This document shows, in pieces, positions 18,970 to 27,900 of a stretch of DNA of 64,000 nt. Positions within the stretch are counted from its first letter, which is position 1. Each line of letters starts with the position of its first letter. The stretch comes from Azomonas tarimensis (GTDB lineage Bacteria > Pseudomonadota > Gammaproteobacteria > Pseudomonadales > Pseudomonadaceae). The translations under genes and the position numbers were made by a program. The stretch covers positions 62,001 to 126,000 of the forward strand of contig NZ_JBHRXZ010000018.1 of the NCBI RefSeq assembly GCF_042648805.1. Direction: 5' to 3'. The notes beneath the pieces were generated by a model that searched no databases, was not told where the DNA came from, and worked only from the letters and a program-made list of their open reading frames with translations.

Positions 18970-20871
18970 ATGTCTCACCAGTCCGATCTGATCAGCGAGG
19001 ACATCCTCGCCTACCTGGCCCAGCACGAGCGCAAGGAGCTGCTTCGCTTCCTGACCTGCGGCAACGTCGACGACGGCAAGAGCACCCTGATCGGCCGTCT
19101 GCTGCACGACTCCAAGATGATCTACGAGGATCACCTGGAAGCCATCACCCGCGACTCGAAGAAGGTCGGCACCACGGGTGAGGAGGTCGACCTGGCACTG
19201 CTGGTCGACGGGCTGCAGGCCGAGCGGGAGCAGGGCATCACCATCGATGTCGCCTACCGTTATTTCTCCACGGCCAAGCGCAAGTTCATCATCGCCGACA
19301 CCCCCGGTCATGAGCAGTACACCCGCAACATGGCCACCGGTGCGTCCACTTGCGACCTGGCGATCATCCTTATCGACGCCCGCTACGGCGTGCAGACCCA
19401 GACCCGGCGGCACAGCTATATCGCGTCCCTGCTGGGCATCAAACATATCGTCGTCGCGATCAACAAGATGGACCTGATGGATTTCGATCAGGCCGTATTC
19501 GAAAAGATCAAGACCGACTACCTGGCGTTCGCCGACCGCATCGGCATGAAGCCGACCAGCCTGCACTTCGTGCCCATGTCTGCGCTCAAGGGCGACAACG
19601 TGGTCAACAAGAGCGAGCGAGCGCCCTGGTATGAAGGCCAGTCGCTGATGGAAATCCTCGAAACCGTCGAGGTCGCCGGTGATCGCAACTTCACCGACAT
19701 GCGTTTCCCGGTGCAGTACGTCAATCGTCCGAACCTGAACTTCCGCGGCTTCGCCGGAACCCTGGCCAGCGGCATCGTGCACAAGGGTGACGAGGTCACC
19801 GTACTGCCGTCGGGCAAGAGCAGCAAGGTCAAGTCCATCGTCACCTTCGAAGGCGAGCTGGAGCAGGCCCAGCCCGGTCAGGCCGTTACCCTGACGCTGG
19901 AAGACGAGATCGACGTCTCCCGTGGCGACATGCTGGTGCATTCGGACAACCGTCCGCGGGTCACCGACAGCTTCGAGGCGATGCTCGTGTGGATGGCCGA
20001 GGAGCCGATGCTGCCGGGCAAGAAATACGACATCAAGCGCGCCACCAGCTATGTGCCGGGGTCGATCCCGAGCGTCGTCCACCGGGTCGACGTGAACACC
20101 CTGGAACAGGGCGCAGCCAGCGAGCTGAAGCTGAACGAGATCGCCAGGGTCAAGGTCGCGCTGGATGCGCCCATCGCCCTGGACGGCTACGAGTACAACC
20201 GCACCACCGGCGCCTTCATCGTCGTCGACCGCCTCACCAACGGCACCGTCGGCGCCGGCATGATCATCGCCGAGCCGCTGACCGGACAGAATGTCGACGG
20301 CCAGCACGGTGCCCTGGCCCACGTCACGCCCGAGGAGCGTGCCGGTCGCTTCGGCCAGCAGCCGGTCACGGTGCTCTTCAGCGGCCTGTCGGGTGCGGGC
20401 AAGAGCACCCTGGCCTATGCCGTGGAGCGCAAGCTGTTCGACGCCGGACGGGCCGTGTTCGTCCTCGACGGCCAGAACCTGCGCCATGACCTGAACAAGG
20501 GGCTGCCGCTGGATCGCGCTGGCCGTGCCGAGAACTGGCGCCGTGCCGCCCAGGTGGCGCGCCAGTTCAACGAGGCCGGGCTGCTTACCCTGGCCGCCTT
20601 TGTCGCCCCGGACGCCGAGGGGCGCGAACAGGCCAAGGTCTCCATCGGTGCCGAGCGGCTGATCACCGTGCACGTCCACGCCAGTGTGGAAAGCTGCCGC
20701 GCCAGGGACCCGCAGGGCCTGTATGCGGCCGGAGGCGACAACATCCCGGGCGAGTCCTTTGCCTACGATGCGCCGGGCGACGCGGATCTGGTGATCGACA
20801 CCGATGCGCTGTCGGTGGAAGAGGGCGTCAAGCAGGTGCTCGCACTGTTGCGCGAGCGCAGCCTGATCTGA
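18970..20871 (+). CDS. cysNC: Bifunctional sulfate adenylyltransferase large subunit / APS kinase
   Basis: 633 residues in two parts. Residues 1 to about 455 are the CysN GTPase (G1 GNVDDGKST, G3 DTPGHEQY, G4 NKMD). Residues from about 457 are a CysC APS kinase with P-loop GLSGAGKST and the following LDGQNLRHDLN. The fusion lets APS pass straight to PAPS formation and is the normal Pseudomonas form. The C-terminal kinase lacks the longer FTGID-type tail of stand-alone CysC but keeps the P-loop. Confidence 0.96.
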   Translation: MSHQSDLISEDILAYLAQHERKELLRFLTCGNVDDGKSTLIGRLLHDSKMIYEDHLEAITRDSKKVGTTGEEVDLALLVDGLQAEREQGITIDVAYRYFSTAKRKFIIADTPGHEQYTRNMATGASTCDLAIILIDARYGVQTQTRRHSYIASLLGIKHIVVAINKMDLMDFDQAVFEKIKTDYLAFADRIGMKPTSLHFVPMSALKGDNVVNKSERAPWYEGQSLMEILETVEVAGDRNFTDMRFPVQYVNRPNLNFRGFAGTLASGIVHKGDEVTVLPSGKSSKVKSIVTFEGELEQAQPGQAVTLTLEDEIDVSRGDMLVHSDNRPRVTDSFEAMLVWMAEEPMLPGKKYDIKRATSYVPGSIPSVVHRVDVNTLEQGAASELKLNEIARVKVALDAPIALDGYEYNRTTGAFIVVDRLTNGTVGAGMIIAEPLTGQNVDGQHGALAHVTPEERAGRFGQQPVTVLFSGLSGAGKSTLAYAVERKLFDAGRAVFVLDGQNLRHDLNKGLPLDRAGRAENWRRAAQVARQFNEAGLLTLAAFVAPDAEGREQAKVSIGAERLITVHVHASVESCRARDPQGLYAAGGDNIPGESFAYDAPGDADLVIDTDALSVEEGVKQVLALLRERSLI

Positions 20872-20887
20872 TCAGCGAGGCAGGCCC

Positions 20888-20922
20888 GTCCCGCGAGGGC
20901 AGTGTTCTGACTGCCCCGGGAC
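20888..20922 (+). terminator. Hairpin after cysNC
   Basis: GTCCC and GGGAC close a stem whose inner part is GGGCAGT, loop GTTCTG, ACTGCCC (20897-20916). It is strong, starts 17 bp after the cysNC stop, and lacks a T-run. Confidence 0.5.
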
Positions 20923-21013
20923 CGGTTGGCCGCGCGGCCCTTGCCCATGCGGCTGCCCCTGACTCTCTGCTTTGGTTACAGTACCGGGCTAGTCACAGCT
21001 ACCCGGATGACCC

Positions 21014-21712
21014 GTGCCTGAAACTCCCCCTGCCAAGCCGGTAAAGAAGACCCGCACGCCGAGCGCCGCCTCGCTGCGCCGACGGGCGAAACTGACGGAA
21101 ACCAAGCGCGCCCAGATCCTCGAGGCGGCGCTCGCCATGTTTTCCCGCTATGGCCTGCATGGCACCAGCCTCGATCAGGTGGCCAGCCGCGCGGACGTCT
21201 CCAAGACCAATCTGCTGTACTACTTTTCCAGCAAGGAAGAGCTCTATCTGGGTGTCCTGCGCCAGTTGCTCGATGTCTGGCTGTTGCCCCTCAAGGGATT
21301 TTCCGAGGAGCAGGACCCGGTCCAGGCAATTGGCGACTACCTGAGGGTCAAGCTGGAGTTGTCACGCGATCATCCGGACGAGTCACGGTTGTTCTGCATG
21401 GAGGTCATGCAGGGGGCACCGGTGTTGCTCACCGAACTGCAGCAGCCACTTCACGATCTGGTGGAAACCAAGGTGGCGGTGATCAACGCCTGGATAGCCG
21501 CTGGCAAGCTGGCGCCGATCGAGCCCCATCATCTGATCTTCTCGCTGTGGGCGACTACCCAGCACTACGCCGATTTCCGTGTTCAGGTGGAAGCCGTGGC
21601 GGGGCGGACGCTGGAGGATCCGGCCTTCTTTAGCGAGACCCTGGAAAACCTCCAGCGATTGTTTCTCGATGGCCTGCGGCCCAGGGCCGAGCCGGGTGCA
21701 TCGCCGTCTTGA
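21014..21712 (+). CDS. rutR: RutR, TetR-family pyrimidine-responsive regulator
   Basis: 232 residues with a GTG start at 21014. The TetR HTH runs from about residue 35 to 80 (FSRYGLHGTSLDQVASRADVSK). The rest follows E. coli RutR closely: SKTNLLYYF, SRLFCMEVMQGAPVL, GKLAPIEPHHLIFSLWATTQHYADF. RutR senses uracil and thymine and controls pyrimidine use. It converges on an NCS1 nucleobase transporter, which fits that role. A RutR-like half palindrome lies in the transporter's upstream region. The basic 20-residue N-terminal extension is longer than in E. coli. Confidence 0.88.
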   Translation: MPETPPAKPVKKTRTPSAASLRRRAKLTETKRAQILEAALAMFSRYGLHGTSLDQVASRADVSKTNLLYYFSSKEELYLGVLRQLLDVWLLPLKGFSEEQDPVQAIGDYLRVKLELSRDHPDESRLFCMEVMQGAPVLLTELQQPLHDLVETKVAVINAWIAAGKLAPIEPHHLIFSLWATTQHYADFRVQVEAVAGRTLEDPAFFSETLENLQRLFLDGLRPRAEPGASPS

Positions 21713-21763
21713 CCCTCGCGCAGCCTTCTGGCCGAGAGGGTCGAGGCGGCTGTCCGGCCGGCG

Positions 21764-23257
21764 TCAGGCGACAGGCTTGGCCGCCAGTGCCGGGGTACTG
21801 CGGGTAAGGCCCGAGCAGGCATAATACAGGGCGCCGCCGAGTAGCGAGCCGGTGAACCAGCCGTAGCTGTAGAACCAGCTCAGCCAGCCGGTGGTCAGCG
21901 CGATGAGGGTCAGTGTCACCGGCACGCCGAAGGCAATGAAGCCGGCCCAGTTCACCGCCGGGTAGCTGCCGCCGTCGCGATACAGGTCGGGCAGCTCCAG
22001 CCGCTGCCGGCGGACCAGGAAGTAGTCCACCACCATGATCCCGGCAATCGGGCCGAGCAGGCTGGAGTAGCCCAGCAGCCAGTTGGAGTAGACGCTTTCC
22101 AGGCTCACGTCGGAAACGATCAAGCCAGCCTTCTTGAGGAGCTCATGGCTCATCAGCCCCAGCCCGATCAGGCCGGTGAGCAACACGGCCTTGGTCCGAC
22201 CGATCAGTTTGGGGGCAATGTTCTGGAAGTCGTTGGTGGGTGAGACGATGTTCGCCGCGGTATTGGTCGATAGCGTTGCGATCACGATCAGCACCATCGC
22301 CACGCCGACCCAGAAGGGACTGTCGATGCGGCCGATCAGGGTTACCGGGTCGGAGATGGTTTCACCGACCAGCGAGGCGGACGCAGCCGTCATCACCACA
22401 CCCAGGGAGGCGAACAGGAACATGGTCAGGGGAAGGCCAACGACCTGGCCAATGATCTGATCCTTTTGCGAGCGGGCATAGCGGCTGAAATCAGGGATGT
22501 TAAGCGAAAGCGTGGCCCAGAAGCCCACCATGGCGGTCAGGCCAGCCATGAAATAGGGCGCTACGCCGTCGCCTTCGGGGCGGTTGGCCGGCTGCGCCAG
22601 CAACTCGCCAACCGACATGTGCGGCATGGCCCAGGCCAGCAGGCCGATCGCGACCGCCAACAGCAGCGGGGCGGCGAGCGTCTCCAGCCACTTGATCGAC
22701 TCGGCCCCACGCAGCACCACCCAGAGGTTGAGGGCCCAGAAGATCATGAAACCCAGCACTTCCCCCAGGCCGCCCAGGGCCCGCCAGCCTTCGAAAAGGG
22801 TACCCAGCAGTAGGGATATCGCCAGCCCGCCGAACAGCGTCTGGATGCCGAACCAGCCGCAGGCGACCACCGCCCGGATGAGGCAGGGCACATTGGAGCC
22901 GAGGATGCCGAACGAGGAACGCAGCACCACTGGAAAGGGGATGCCGTACTTGGTGCCGGGAAAGGCGTTCAGCGTCAGCGGGATCAGTACGATGACGTTG
23001 GCCAGCAGGATGGTGAGCAACGCCTCACCCACGGACAGGCCGAAGTAGGCAGTCAGCACTCCGCCAAGAGTGTAGGTCGGCACGCAGATCGCCATGCCGA
23101 CCCAGAGCGCCGCGATGTGCAGGCTGCGCCAGGTCCGTTCGGCCGTACGGGTAGGGGCGATGTCGGTGTTGTAGCGCGGGCTGTCCAGGACTTCCGGTCC
23201 GGCATCCAGCTCATACAGGCCGTCGCGGTTGATTACCTGGGATCTCGTCTGTTGCAT
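21764..23257 (-). CDS. NCS1-family nucleobase/hydantoin/allantoin transporter
   Basis: 497 residues with about 12 hydrophobic segments. The N-terminal block has the NCS1 pattern NTDIAPTRTAERTW, then SLHIAALWVGMA, and GIPFPVVLRSSFG in the third helix, as in Mhp1-type sodium symporters. It should import a pyrimidine-related base or ureide with a cation. Substrate cannot be set from sequence. Pairing with rutR points to uracil, thymine or a degradation intermediate. No rut or hydantoinase genes are in the window. Confidence 0.88.
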   Translation of the reverse strand: MQQTRSQVINRDGLYELDAGPEVLDSPRYNTDIAPTRTAERTWRSLHIAALWVGMAICVPTYTLGGVLTAYFGLSVGEALLTILLANVIVLIPLTLNAFPGTKYGIPFPVVLRSSFGILGSNVPCLIRAVVACGWFGIQTLFGGLAISLLLGTLFEGWRALGGLGEVLGFMIFWALNLWVVLRGAESIKWLETLAAPLLLAVAIGLLAWAMPHMSVGELLAQPANRPEGDGVAPYFMAGLTAMVGFWATLSLNIPDFSRYARSQKDQIIGQVVGLPLTMFLFASLGVVMTAASASLVGETISDPVTLIGRIDSPFWVGVAMVLIVIATLSTNTAANIVSPTNDFQNIAPKLIGRTKAVLLTGLIGLGLMSHELLKKAGLIVSDVSLESVYSNWLLGYSSLLGPIAGIMVVDYFLVRRQRLELPDLYRDGGSYPAVNWAGFIAFGVPVTLTLIALTTGWLSWFYSYGWFTGSLLGGALYYACSGLTRSTPALAAKPVA

Positions 23258-23354
23258 GCGGCTCTCCGAGCGGTCGGCTTTGGGCGCCCGGAGCGAACGC
23301 CGGGCAGGACAGCGCGAGAAGGAGTCAATAAGCGTGCCGAAAATGGCTTGAACT

Positions 23355-23370
23355 AGACCGATTGGTTTGT
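23355..23370. promoter_or_regulatory. RutR/TetR-like operator upstream of the NCS1 transporter
   Basis: TAGACCGATTGGTTTG matches 9 of the 14 fixed positions of the E. coli RutR consensus TTGACCA-NN-TGGTCAA, including the ACC-N4-GGT core. It lies inside a wider imperfect palindrome, GAAC...GTTC (23351-23372), about 100 bp upstream of the leftward transporter start. A perfect hairpin AGCAAG-CAA-CTTGCT follows at 23375-23389. Binding by the adjacent RutR is inference. Confidence 0.45.
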
Positions 23371-23389
23371 TCTAGCAAGCAACTTGCTG

Positions 23390-23666
23390 AAATAAAAGGA
23401 GAAATATTTCAGTGGCGGTCCTCCTGGAAGGGCGCAGGCGCCGCCCGGACGAGGCGCAGTCGGTGCGTTGTCCGGTCGCTCAGAATCATGCTGGTGCGTG
23501 AAGCGGCAGGCAGGAAGCGCCCAATTCAGCCCGCGCCATGGCGCAACGCTTTGATTCGCCGGCTTTAAGCTTGTGCCGGATGCGCATGGCGGGGCATGCC
23601 ACAAGATGGTTCGCGGCTGCCCGAAAGGGGACAAGCGAGGCCGCAGCCCCTTTCAGCGCCTATGGT
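23390..23666. other. Gap between the NCS1 transporter and the thioesterase
   Basis: No convincing gene on either strand: the open frames here have no ribosome site, and their predicted proteins show no family features. Apart from the operator-like site to its left and the hairpin at 23623-23654, nothing was recognised. Confidence 0.6.
23623..23654 (-). terminator. Hairpin downstream of the thioesterase
   Basis: GAAAGGGG (23623-23630) and CCCCTTTC (23647-23654) are a perfect 8-bp inverted repeat with a 16-nt loop, 13 bp beyond the thioesterase stop. No U-run follows. Confidence 0.45.
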
Positions 23667-24152
23667 CTATTCGCTCGATTCGCGCAGCGCCTGGTAGCGC
23701 TCGTCCAGCTCGCGGCGAATCTGTCGGCGCTGTTGCGCATGGGCGTAGCGGCGGCGCTGCTCCACCGTTCGTGGTTGCAGGCTCGGCACCGGGACCGGCT
23801 TGCCCTCGTTGCCCATGGCGACCATGGTGAAGAAACAGCTGTTGGTATGGCGAACGGTGCGCTTGACGATGTCTTCGGTGACCACCTTGATGCCGATTTC
23901 CATCGAGGTGGTGCCGGTGTAGTTGACCGACGCGAGAAAGGTGACCAGCTCGCCCACATGAATGGGCTGGCGGAAGGTCACCTGGTCGACCGAAAGGGTC
24001 ACCACATAGCTGCCTGCGTAGCGGCTGGCACAGGCGTAGGCGACTTCGTCCAGGTATTTCAACAGTGTCCCGCCATGGACATTTCCGGAGAAATTGGCCT
24101 TGTCCGGGGTCATGAGGACCGTCATGGTCAGCTGCGCGTTTTCACATTCCAT
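23667..24152 (-). CDS. Hotdog-fold acyl-CoA thioesterase
   Basis: 161 residues. The hotdog signature is NFSGNVHGGTLLKYLDEVAY, with the catalytic region Asn/His-Gly-Gly and Asp typical of the YciA/BACH group, followed by VTLSVDQVTFRQPIHVGE. It hydrolyses acyl-CoA to free CoA and acid; chain-length preference is unknown. The C-terminal 35 residues are arginine- and glutamine-rich and probably helical. It is transcribed alone and diverges from a possible small RNA. Confidence 0.9.
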   Translation of the reverse strand: MECENAQLTMTVLMTPDKANFSGNVHGGTLLKYLDEVAYACASRYAGSYVVTLSVDQVTFRQPIHVGELVTFLASVNYTGTTSMEIGIKVVTEDIVKRTVRHTNSCFFTMVAMGNEGKPVPVPSLQPRTVEQRRRYAHAQQRRQIRRELDERYQALRESSE

Positions 24153-24199
24153 GGGGGTGTCTGGGTAGCTCTGTCGGGTGGTGGCGAAGGCGCTACTTT

Positions 24200-24375
24200 A
24201 GTCTAATGCCGGTGGGTTGTGTGGAGATATTTCCCATCGCTGTAACCCGCGCCCTTGCCGGGTTTCCGAGGTTTGCTGGGTCGAATGGAAACGTCTTCGA
24301 ATCGGCAAGGAACAGGTGCTGATATGCGGTCTATTGTCGCATCCCGGCGGGCCGGACCACCGGGCGGCTTTTTTT
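24200..24375 (+). ncRNA. Candidate small RNA with intrinsic terminator
   Basis: This stretch has no credible reading frame but ends in a terminator-like structure: GTCGC (24336-24340) and CCGG pair with CCGG and GCGGC (24360-24368), followed by seven T's (24369-24375). No rightward gene lies upstream that would need it. The interior holds several short stems (GGGTT with AACCC; CCCG with CGGG) and four GGA motifs. The 5' end is not defined and no strong promoter was found; the start given is only the edge of the region. Confidence 0.33.
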
Positions 24376-24730
24376 CCATCAGGCGTGGCCGAGATACCAA
24401 CGCCAGCCCTGCTCGCCCACCTCGGCGGTGAACTGGCGGTGCTCCTCGCGCTTGATTGCCAAGCAGATGTGGTGAACTCGCTGCCCAGCGCTTCCTGTGC
24501 CCAGGGGGAAACGTGTACGCACGCCGTACGCCTGGGTCGAATCGGCCGTTGCGATAAACGTTCGAGAGGCCGACCGTTCGTCGAATATTGAAGAATGTTT
24601 CGCTTCGTATGGAACTTGGCTACCTCGTGAATATCGACATCGAGTGTGGCGATATGCCTGCTTGCCGGATGATCGCCTCCACCCCTTCAGCGATACCTGA
24701 TGCCTGCCCGCCAGGCCAGAGGAATGGACT
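24376..24730. other. Gap of uncertain content before the small ORF
   Basis: Less G+C-rich than its surroundings. Overlapping open frames exist on both strands (for example 24497-24700 rightward and 24379-24810 leftward) but none has both a ribosome site and family features. It may be decayed coding sequence. Confidence 0.4.
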
Positions 24731-24976
24731 ATGGAAAGTACTTTCGTTGCGCAAGAGGATTGCGGAGCTAAGGACCAGCAGGCTGACGCCTCAGCGGCCG
24801 CCAAGCTCAATATGGAGTGGGTGGTCTGTTACGGCCATGGCGGGGTCTTCAGTGTCTTCACCCGCGAGGCCGACGCGCATGCCGAAGCCGAGCTGTCCGG
24901 TGGTTACTGCTTCGCCATGCCGGTCATGCCGGTGAGGCCCGCAGTGCCACGTCTAGCGCCTTGCGTTATCCCTTGA
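24731..24976 (+). CDS. Small hypothetical protein
   Basis: 81 residues with a good ribosome site, AGAGGA, 7 nt before the ATG. The central part (LNMEWVVCYGHGGVFSVFTR) and the acidic helix after it look like a folded small protein, while the ends look less constrained. The last codons overlap the 3' end of the leftward sbcC by 11 bp. No family was recognised. It could also be a chance frame. Confidence 0.4.
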   Translation: MESTFVAQEDCGAKDQQADASAAAKLNMEWVVCYGHGGVFSVFTREADAHAEAELSGGYCFAMPVMPVRPAVPRLAPCVIP

Positions 24977-27900
24977 TCTCCAATCGGCTCTGGCCGTTGC
25001 CCTGCCGGCAGACGCGGACCTGTACCGGTATCCGCTCGTGCATTTCCGCCACGTGGGAGATCACCGCCACCTTTCGCCCCTGGGCCTGCAGGGCGTCGAG
25101 TGCATCCATCGCCACCTGCAGCGATTCAGGATCGAGACTGCCAAAGCCTTCATCAATGAACAGCGACTCGATTCGCAGCTTGCTCGAGGCCATCGATGCC
25201 AGGCCGAGTGCCAGCGCCAGGGAGACGAGAAAGGTCTCGCCACCTGACAACGAGTGCACCGAACGCAATTCGTCGCCCATCTCGGTATCCATCACCAGCA
25301 GCCCCAGCGGGCTGCCACCGCGCTTGAGGCGGTAGCGCCGGGCCAGTTGGCGCAGCTGCACATTGGTGTGCTGAACCAGCAGGTCGAGGTTGTAAGCCTG
25401 GGCGATCTTGCGGAAGGCATTGCCGTCCGCCGAGCCGATCAAACTGGCGATGCGCCCCCAGCGCTGGCTCTCGGCCTTTGCCGCGGCGATCTGCTGGTCG
25501 AGCGTCCGGCTCAGGCTGCGCCGCCGGTCGTCGTCGAGCAGCGCCGCTCGGGCCTCGCTGCAGTGCAGTTCGGCCTGCTGACAGGTCGCGAGGCGTTCGG
25601 CAAGGCGCTCGGCCAGCACCGCGCCGTCGATGGGTTGCGGTTGCAGCGCCTGGTGGGCGGCGAGACGCTGGGTGCGTTCCTGCAGACGCTCCCGGCAGCG
25701 CGCCAGGGCCTCGTTGTTCTGCGCCAAGCGCTCGCGGGCTTCATCGAGCAGCCTGTCGTCGAGCTGCAGCAGCTGCTCGAGGGTGGCATCGTCCAGCTCG
25801 GGATGGCCGGCGCGCCACCTGTTCAGCTCGGCCTCGATCTGCCCGCGTTCAGCGAGCAGTTCCTCGTGACGGACCTGGCAGGCGCCGCGCTCGCTCTCCA
25901 GTCGGCTCAATGTTACGCGCGCCTCGTTGAGTTGCTGGTCGACGGCGCTCCGGGCATCGCGCGCGACTTGCAGCGTCTGGTCGAGTTCGGCCTGCCAGCG
26001 CCTGCTGTCGGGCCTGGTGCCCAGCAAGGCCTGCAGAGCCTGACGACAGCTCCGCTCTCGGGCGACAAGTTCGGTCACGCGTGCATTACTGCTTGCCAGT
26101 CGTGTCCGGCGATGACCCTGTTCAAGCCGCTCACGCTCCAGTTCGGCCTGCCGCTGCAGCTGTTCTTCGGCCAGTCTGGCCTGGGCTTCGAGCTGGCGTT
26201 GGCGCTCGTCCACCTGGACTTCGAGCCTCATGAACGACTCGGCCGCAGCGGCGTGCCAGTGCTCCAGGCTGGCCGGGGGCAGGAGGGGTGCGAACTCGGC
26301 CAGGGTTTCGTCGGCCAACTGTCTATCTCTGGCGATGGCTTCGCGCTGCCGGTCGCGGAGTGAGGTGGCTTCGATGCAAGCCTCACGCGCGGTCTGCCAG
26401 TCGCGTTGCAAGGCCTCGGCCCGTTGCTGCAGCCTGAGCAGGGCCTGCTGGCCGGCAGCGGTCTCCTCGCGCTGCCGGCGCAGGCTGTCGAGGGTTTCGC
26501 TGAGCCAGGCATCACGCCGTTCGGCCGGTTGCGCCAGCAGGCTCGCATGCAGCGGCGAGGCCTGCAGCTGCGCCGCCAGGGGCTCCAGCTCGCGGACGAT
26601 TTCTTCCTGCCGCTGGGTGCTGTCGCGCAACCTGGTATTGAGCGTGGTGAGCTGGTCACGCAGGGACTGCAGGGCTTCGTCCTGCGCCTTGAGCGACTGG
26701 CGGGCGCGCTCGGCCTCGGCTTCGTCGCGGCTGTCGAGCGCGGCGGCCAGGACGTCCGCGGCGTGCCAGGGATGATCGGCGCTGCCGCATACCAGGCAGG
26801 GCTCTCCAGGTTGCAGCGCCGCGCGCAGGGCCTGGACATCGGCGCTGCGGGCCAGGCGCTGGCGTTCAAGAAGCGCCAGCACCAGGGTCAGCGCCTGCTC
26901 CGCACGATCGCGCTCGGCGCGGGCCTGCCGGCCGGTTTCAGTCAGGGTTTCGCGTTGTTCGAGGAGATCCCGCTGCGTGGCGTGCAACTGTTGCTGACGC
27001 GCCAGCAGCATCCTGTGGCGGTTCCAGTATTCGCCCAGTGCTTGATGATCCCGTTCGCGCTCACGCAAGCTTTCCAGCCTCTCGCCGAGGGCGCCGAGCT
27101 GTCCCGCACCCTGGCCGTCGCCCAACTGGCGTTGCAGCTCGTCGAGAGCTCGGTGTGCCGTCTGCTGGGCGCTTTCGGCAAGCGCCGCGGCGCGTTCCAG
27201 GGCCGGCAGTTCGGCCGTGCCCTGGGCGAGCCGGGGAAGCAGCTGTACCAGATGCTGCAGCCGCGGACGATAGCCACTCCAGCTGGCGCATAGCGGTTGC
27301 AGGGCGGCGGAGGCGGCCAGCGGCTCGCTGAGCTGGGCCAGGCCGTGGGAAGCCTGCTGCAGGCGTTCGCCGAGGGCGGCCAGCGCCCCCTCGCCGGCAA
27401 GGTTGGCCTGTTCGGCCTCAGCCTGCTCCTGGCGTGCTCCGGCAAGCTCTTCGCCCAGTTGGGCCAGCCGGTCTTCCTCGCGGCGCGCCTGGGCCAGTGC
27501 CGGCGCGGCATCGCGGGTGTGCTGCTCGGCCGATTGCAAGGCCAGGCCGGCTTCTTCGCAGCGCTGCTGGAGCACGGCCCGGCGGGTCTCCAGCGACGCC
27601 TGCTCGGCCTGCCCGCGGCGTAGCGTCTGGCTGGCCTGCTCGATCAGCGGCCCTAGTTCGCGCTGGCGGACGAACCGGTGGCGCTGCGGCGCCAGCTGAT
27701 CGGACAGCGTCAGGATGCGGCGCGCTTCGGCGAGCGATGCCCCTGCGGCCTCGGCTTCGCTCAGTTGGCCCGCGGCGGTCTCGCGTTCTGCGCTCAGCCG
27801 GGCCAGGCCATCGAGCCACTGGCGCTGGCTTTCGAGGCTGCGCAGCTCGTTCTGTTCGGCTTTCCAGGCGCCCTGCAGGGCCTCGTGGCGCGCTTCGAGC

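Noticed and set aside
18961..20679. A 572-codon leftward frame opposite cysNC
   Set aside because: It is a shadow of the cysNC codon pattern in high-GC DNA; its product has no family features and cysNC is certain.
24379..24810. Overlapping open frames on both strands before the small ORF at 24731
   Set aside because: No ribosome site with proper spacing and no recognisable domain; possible decayed sequence only.
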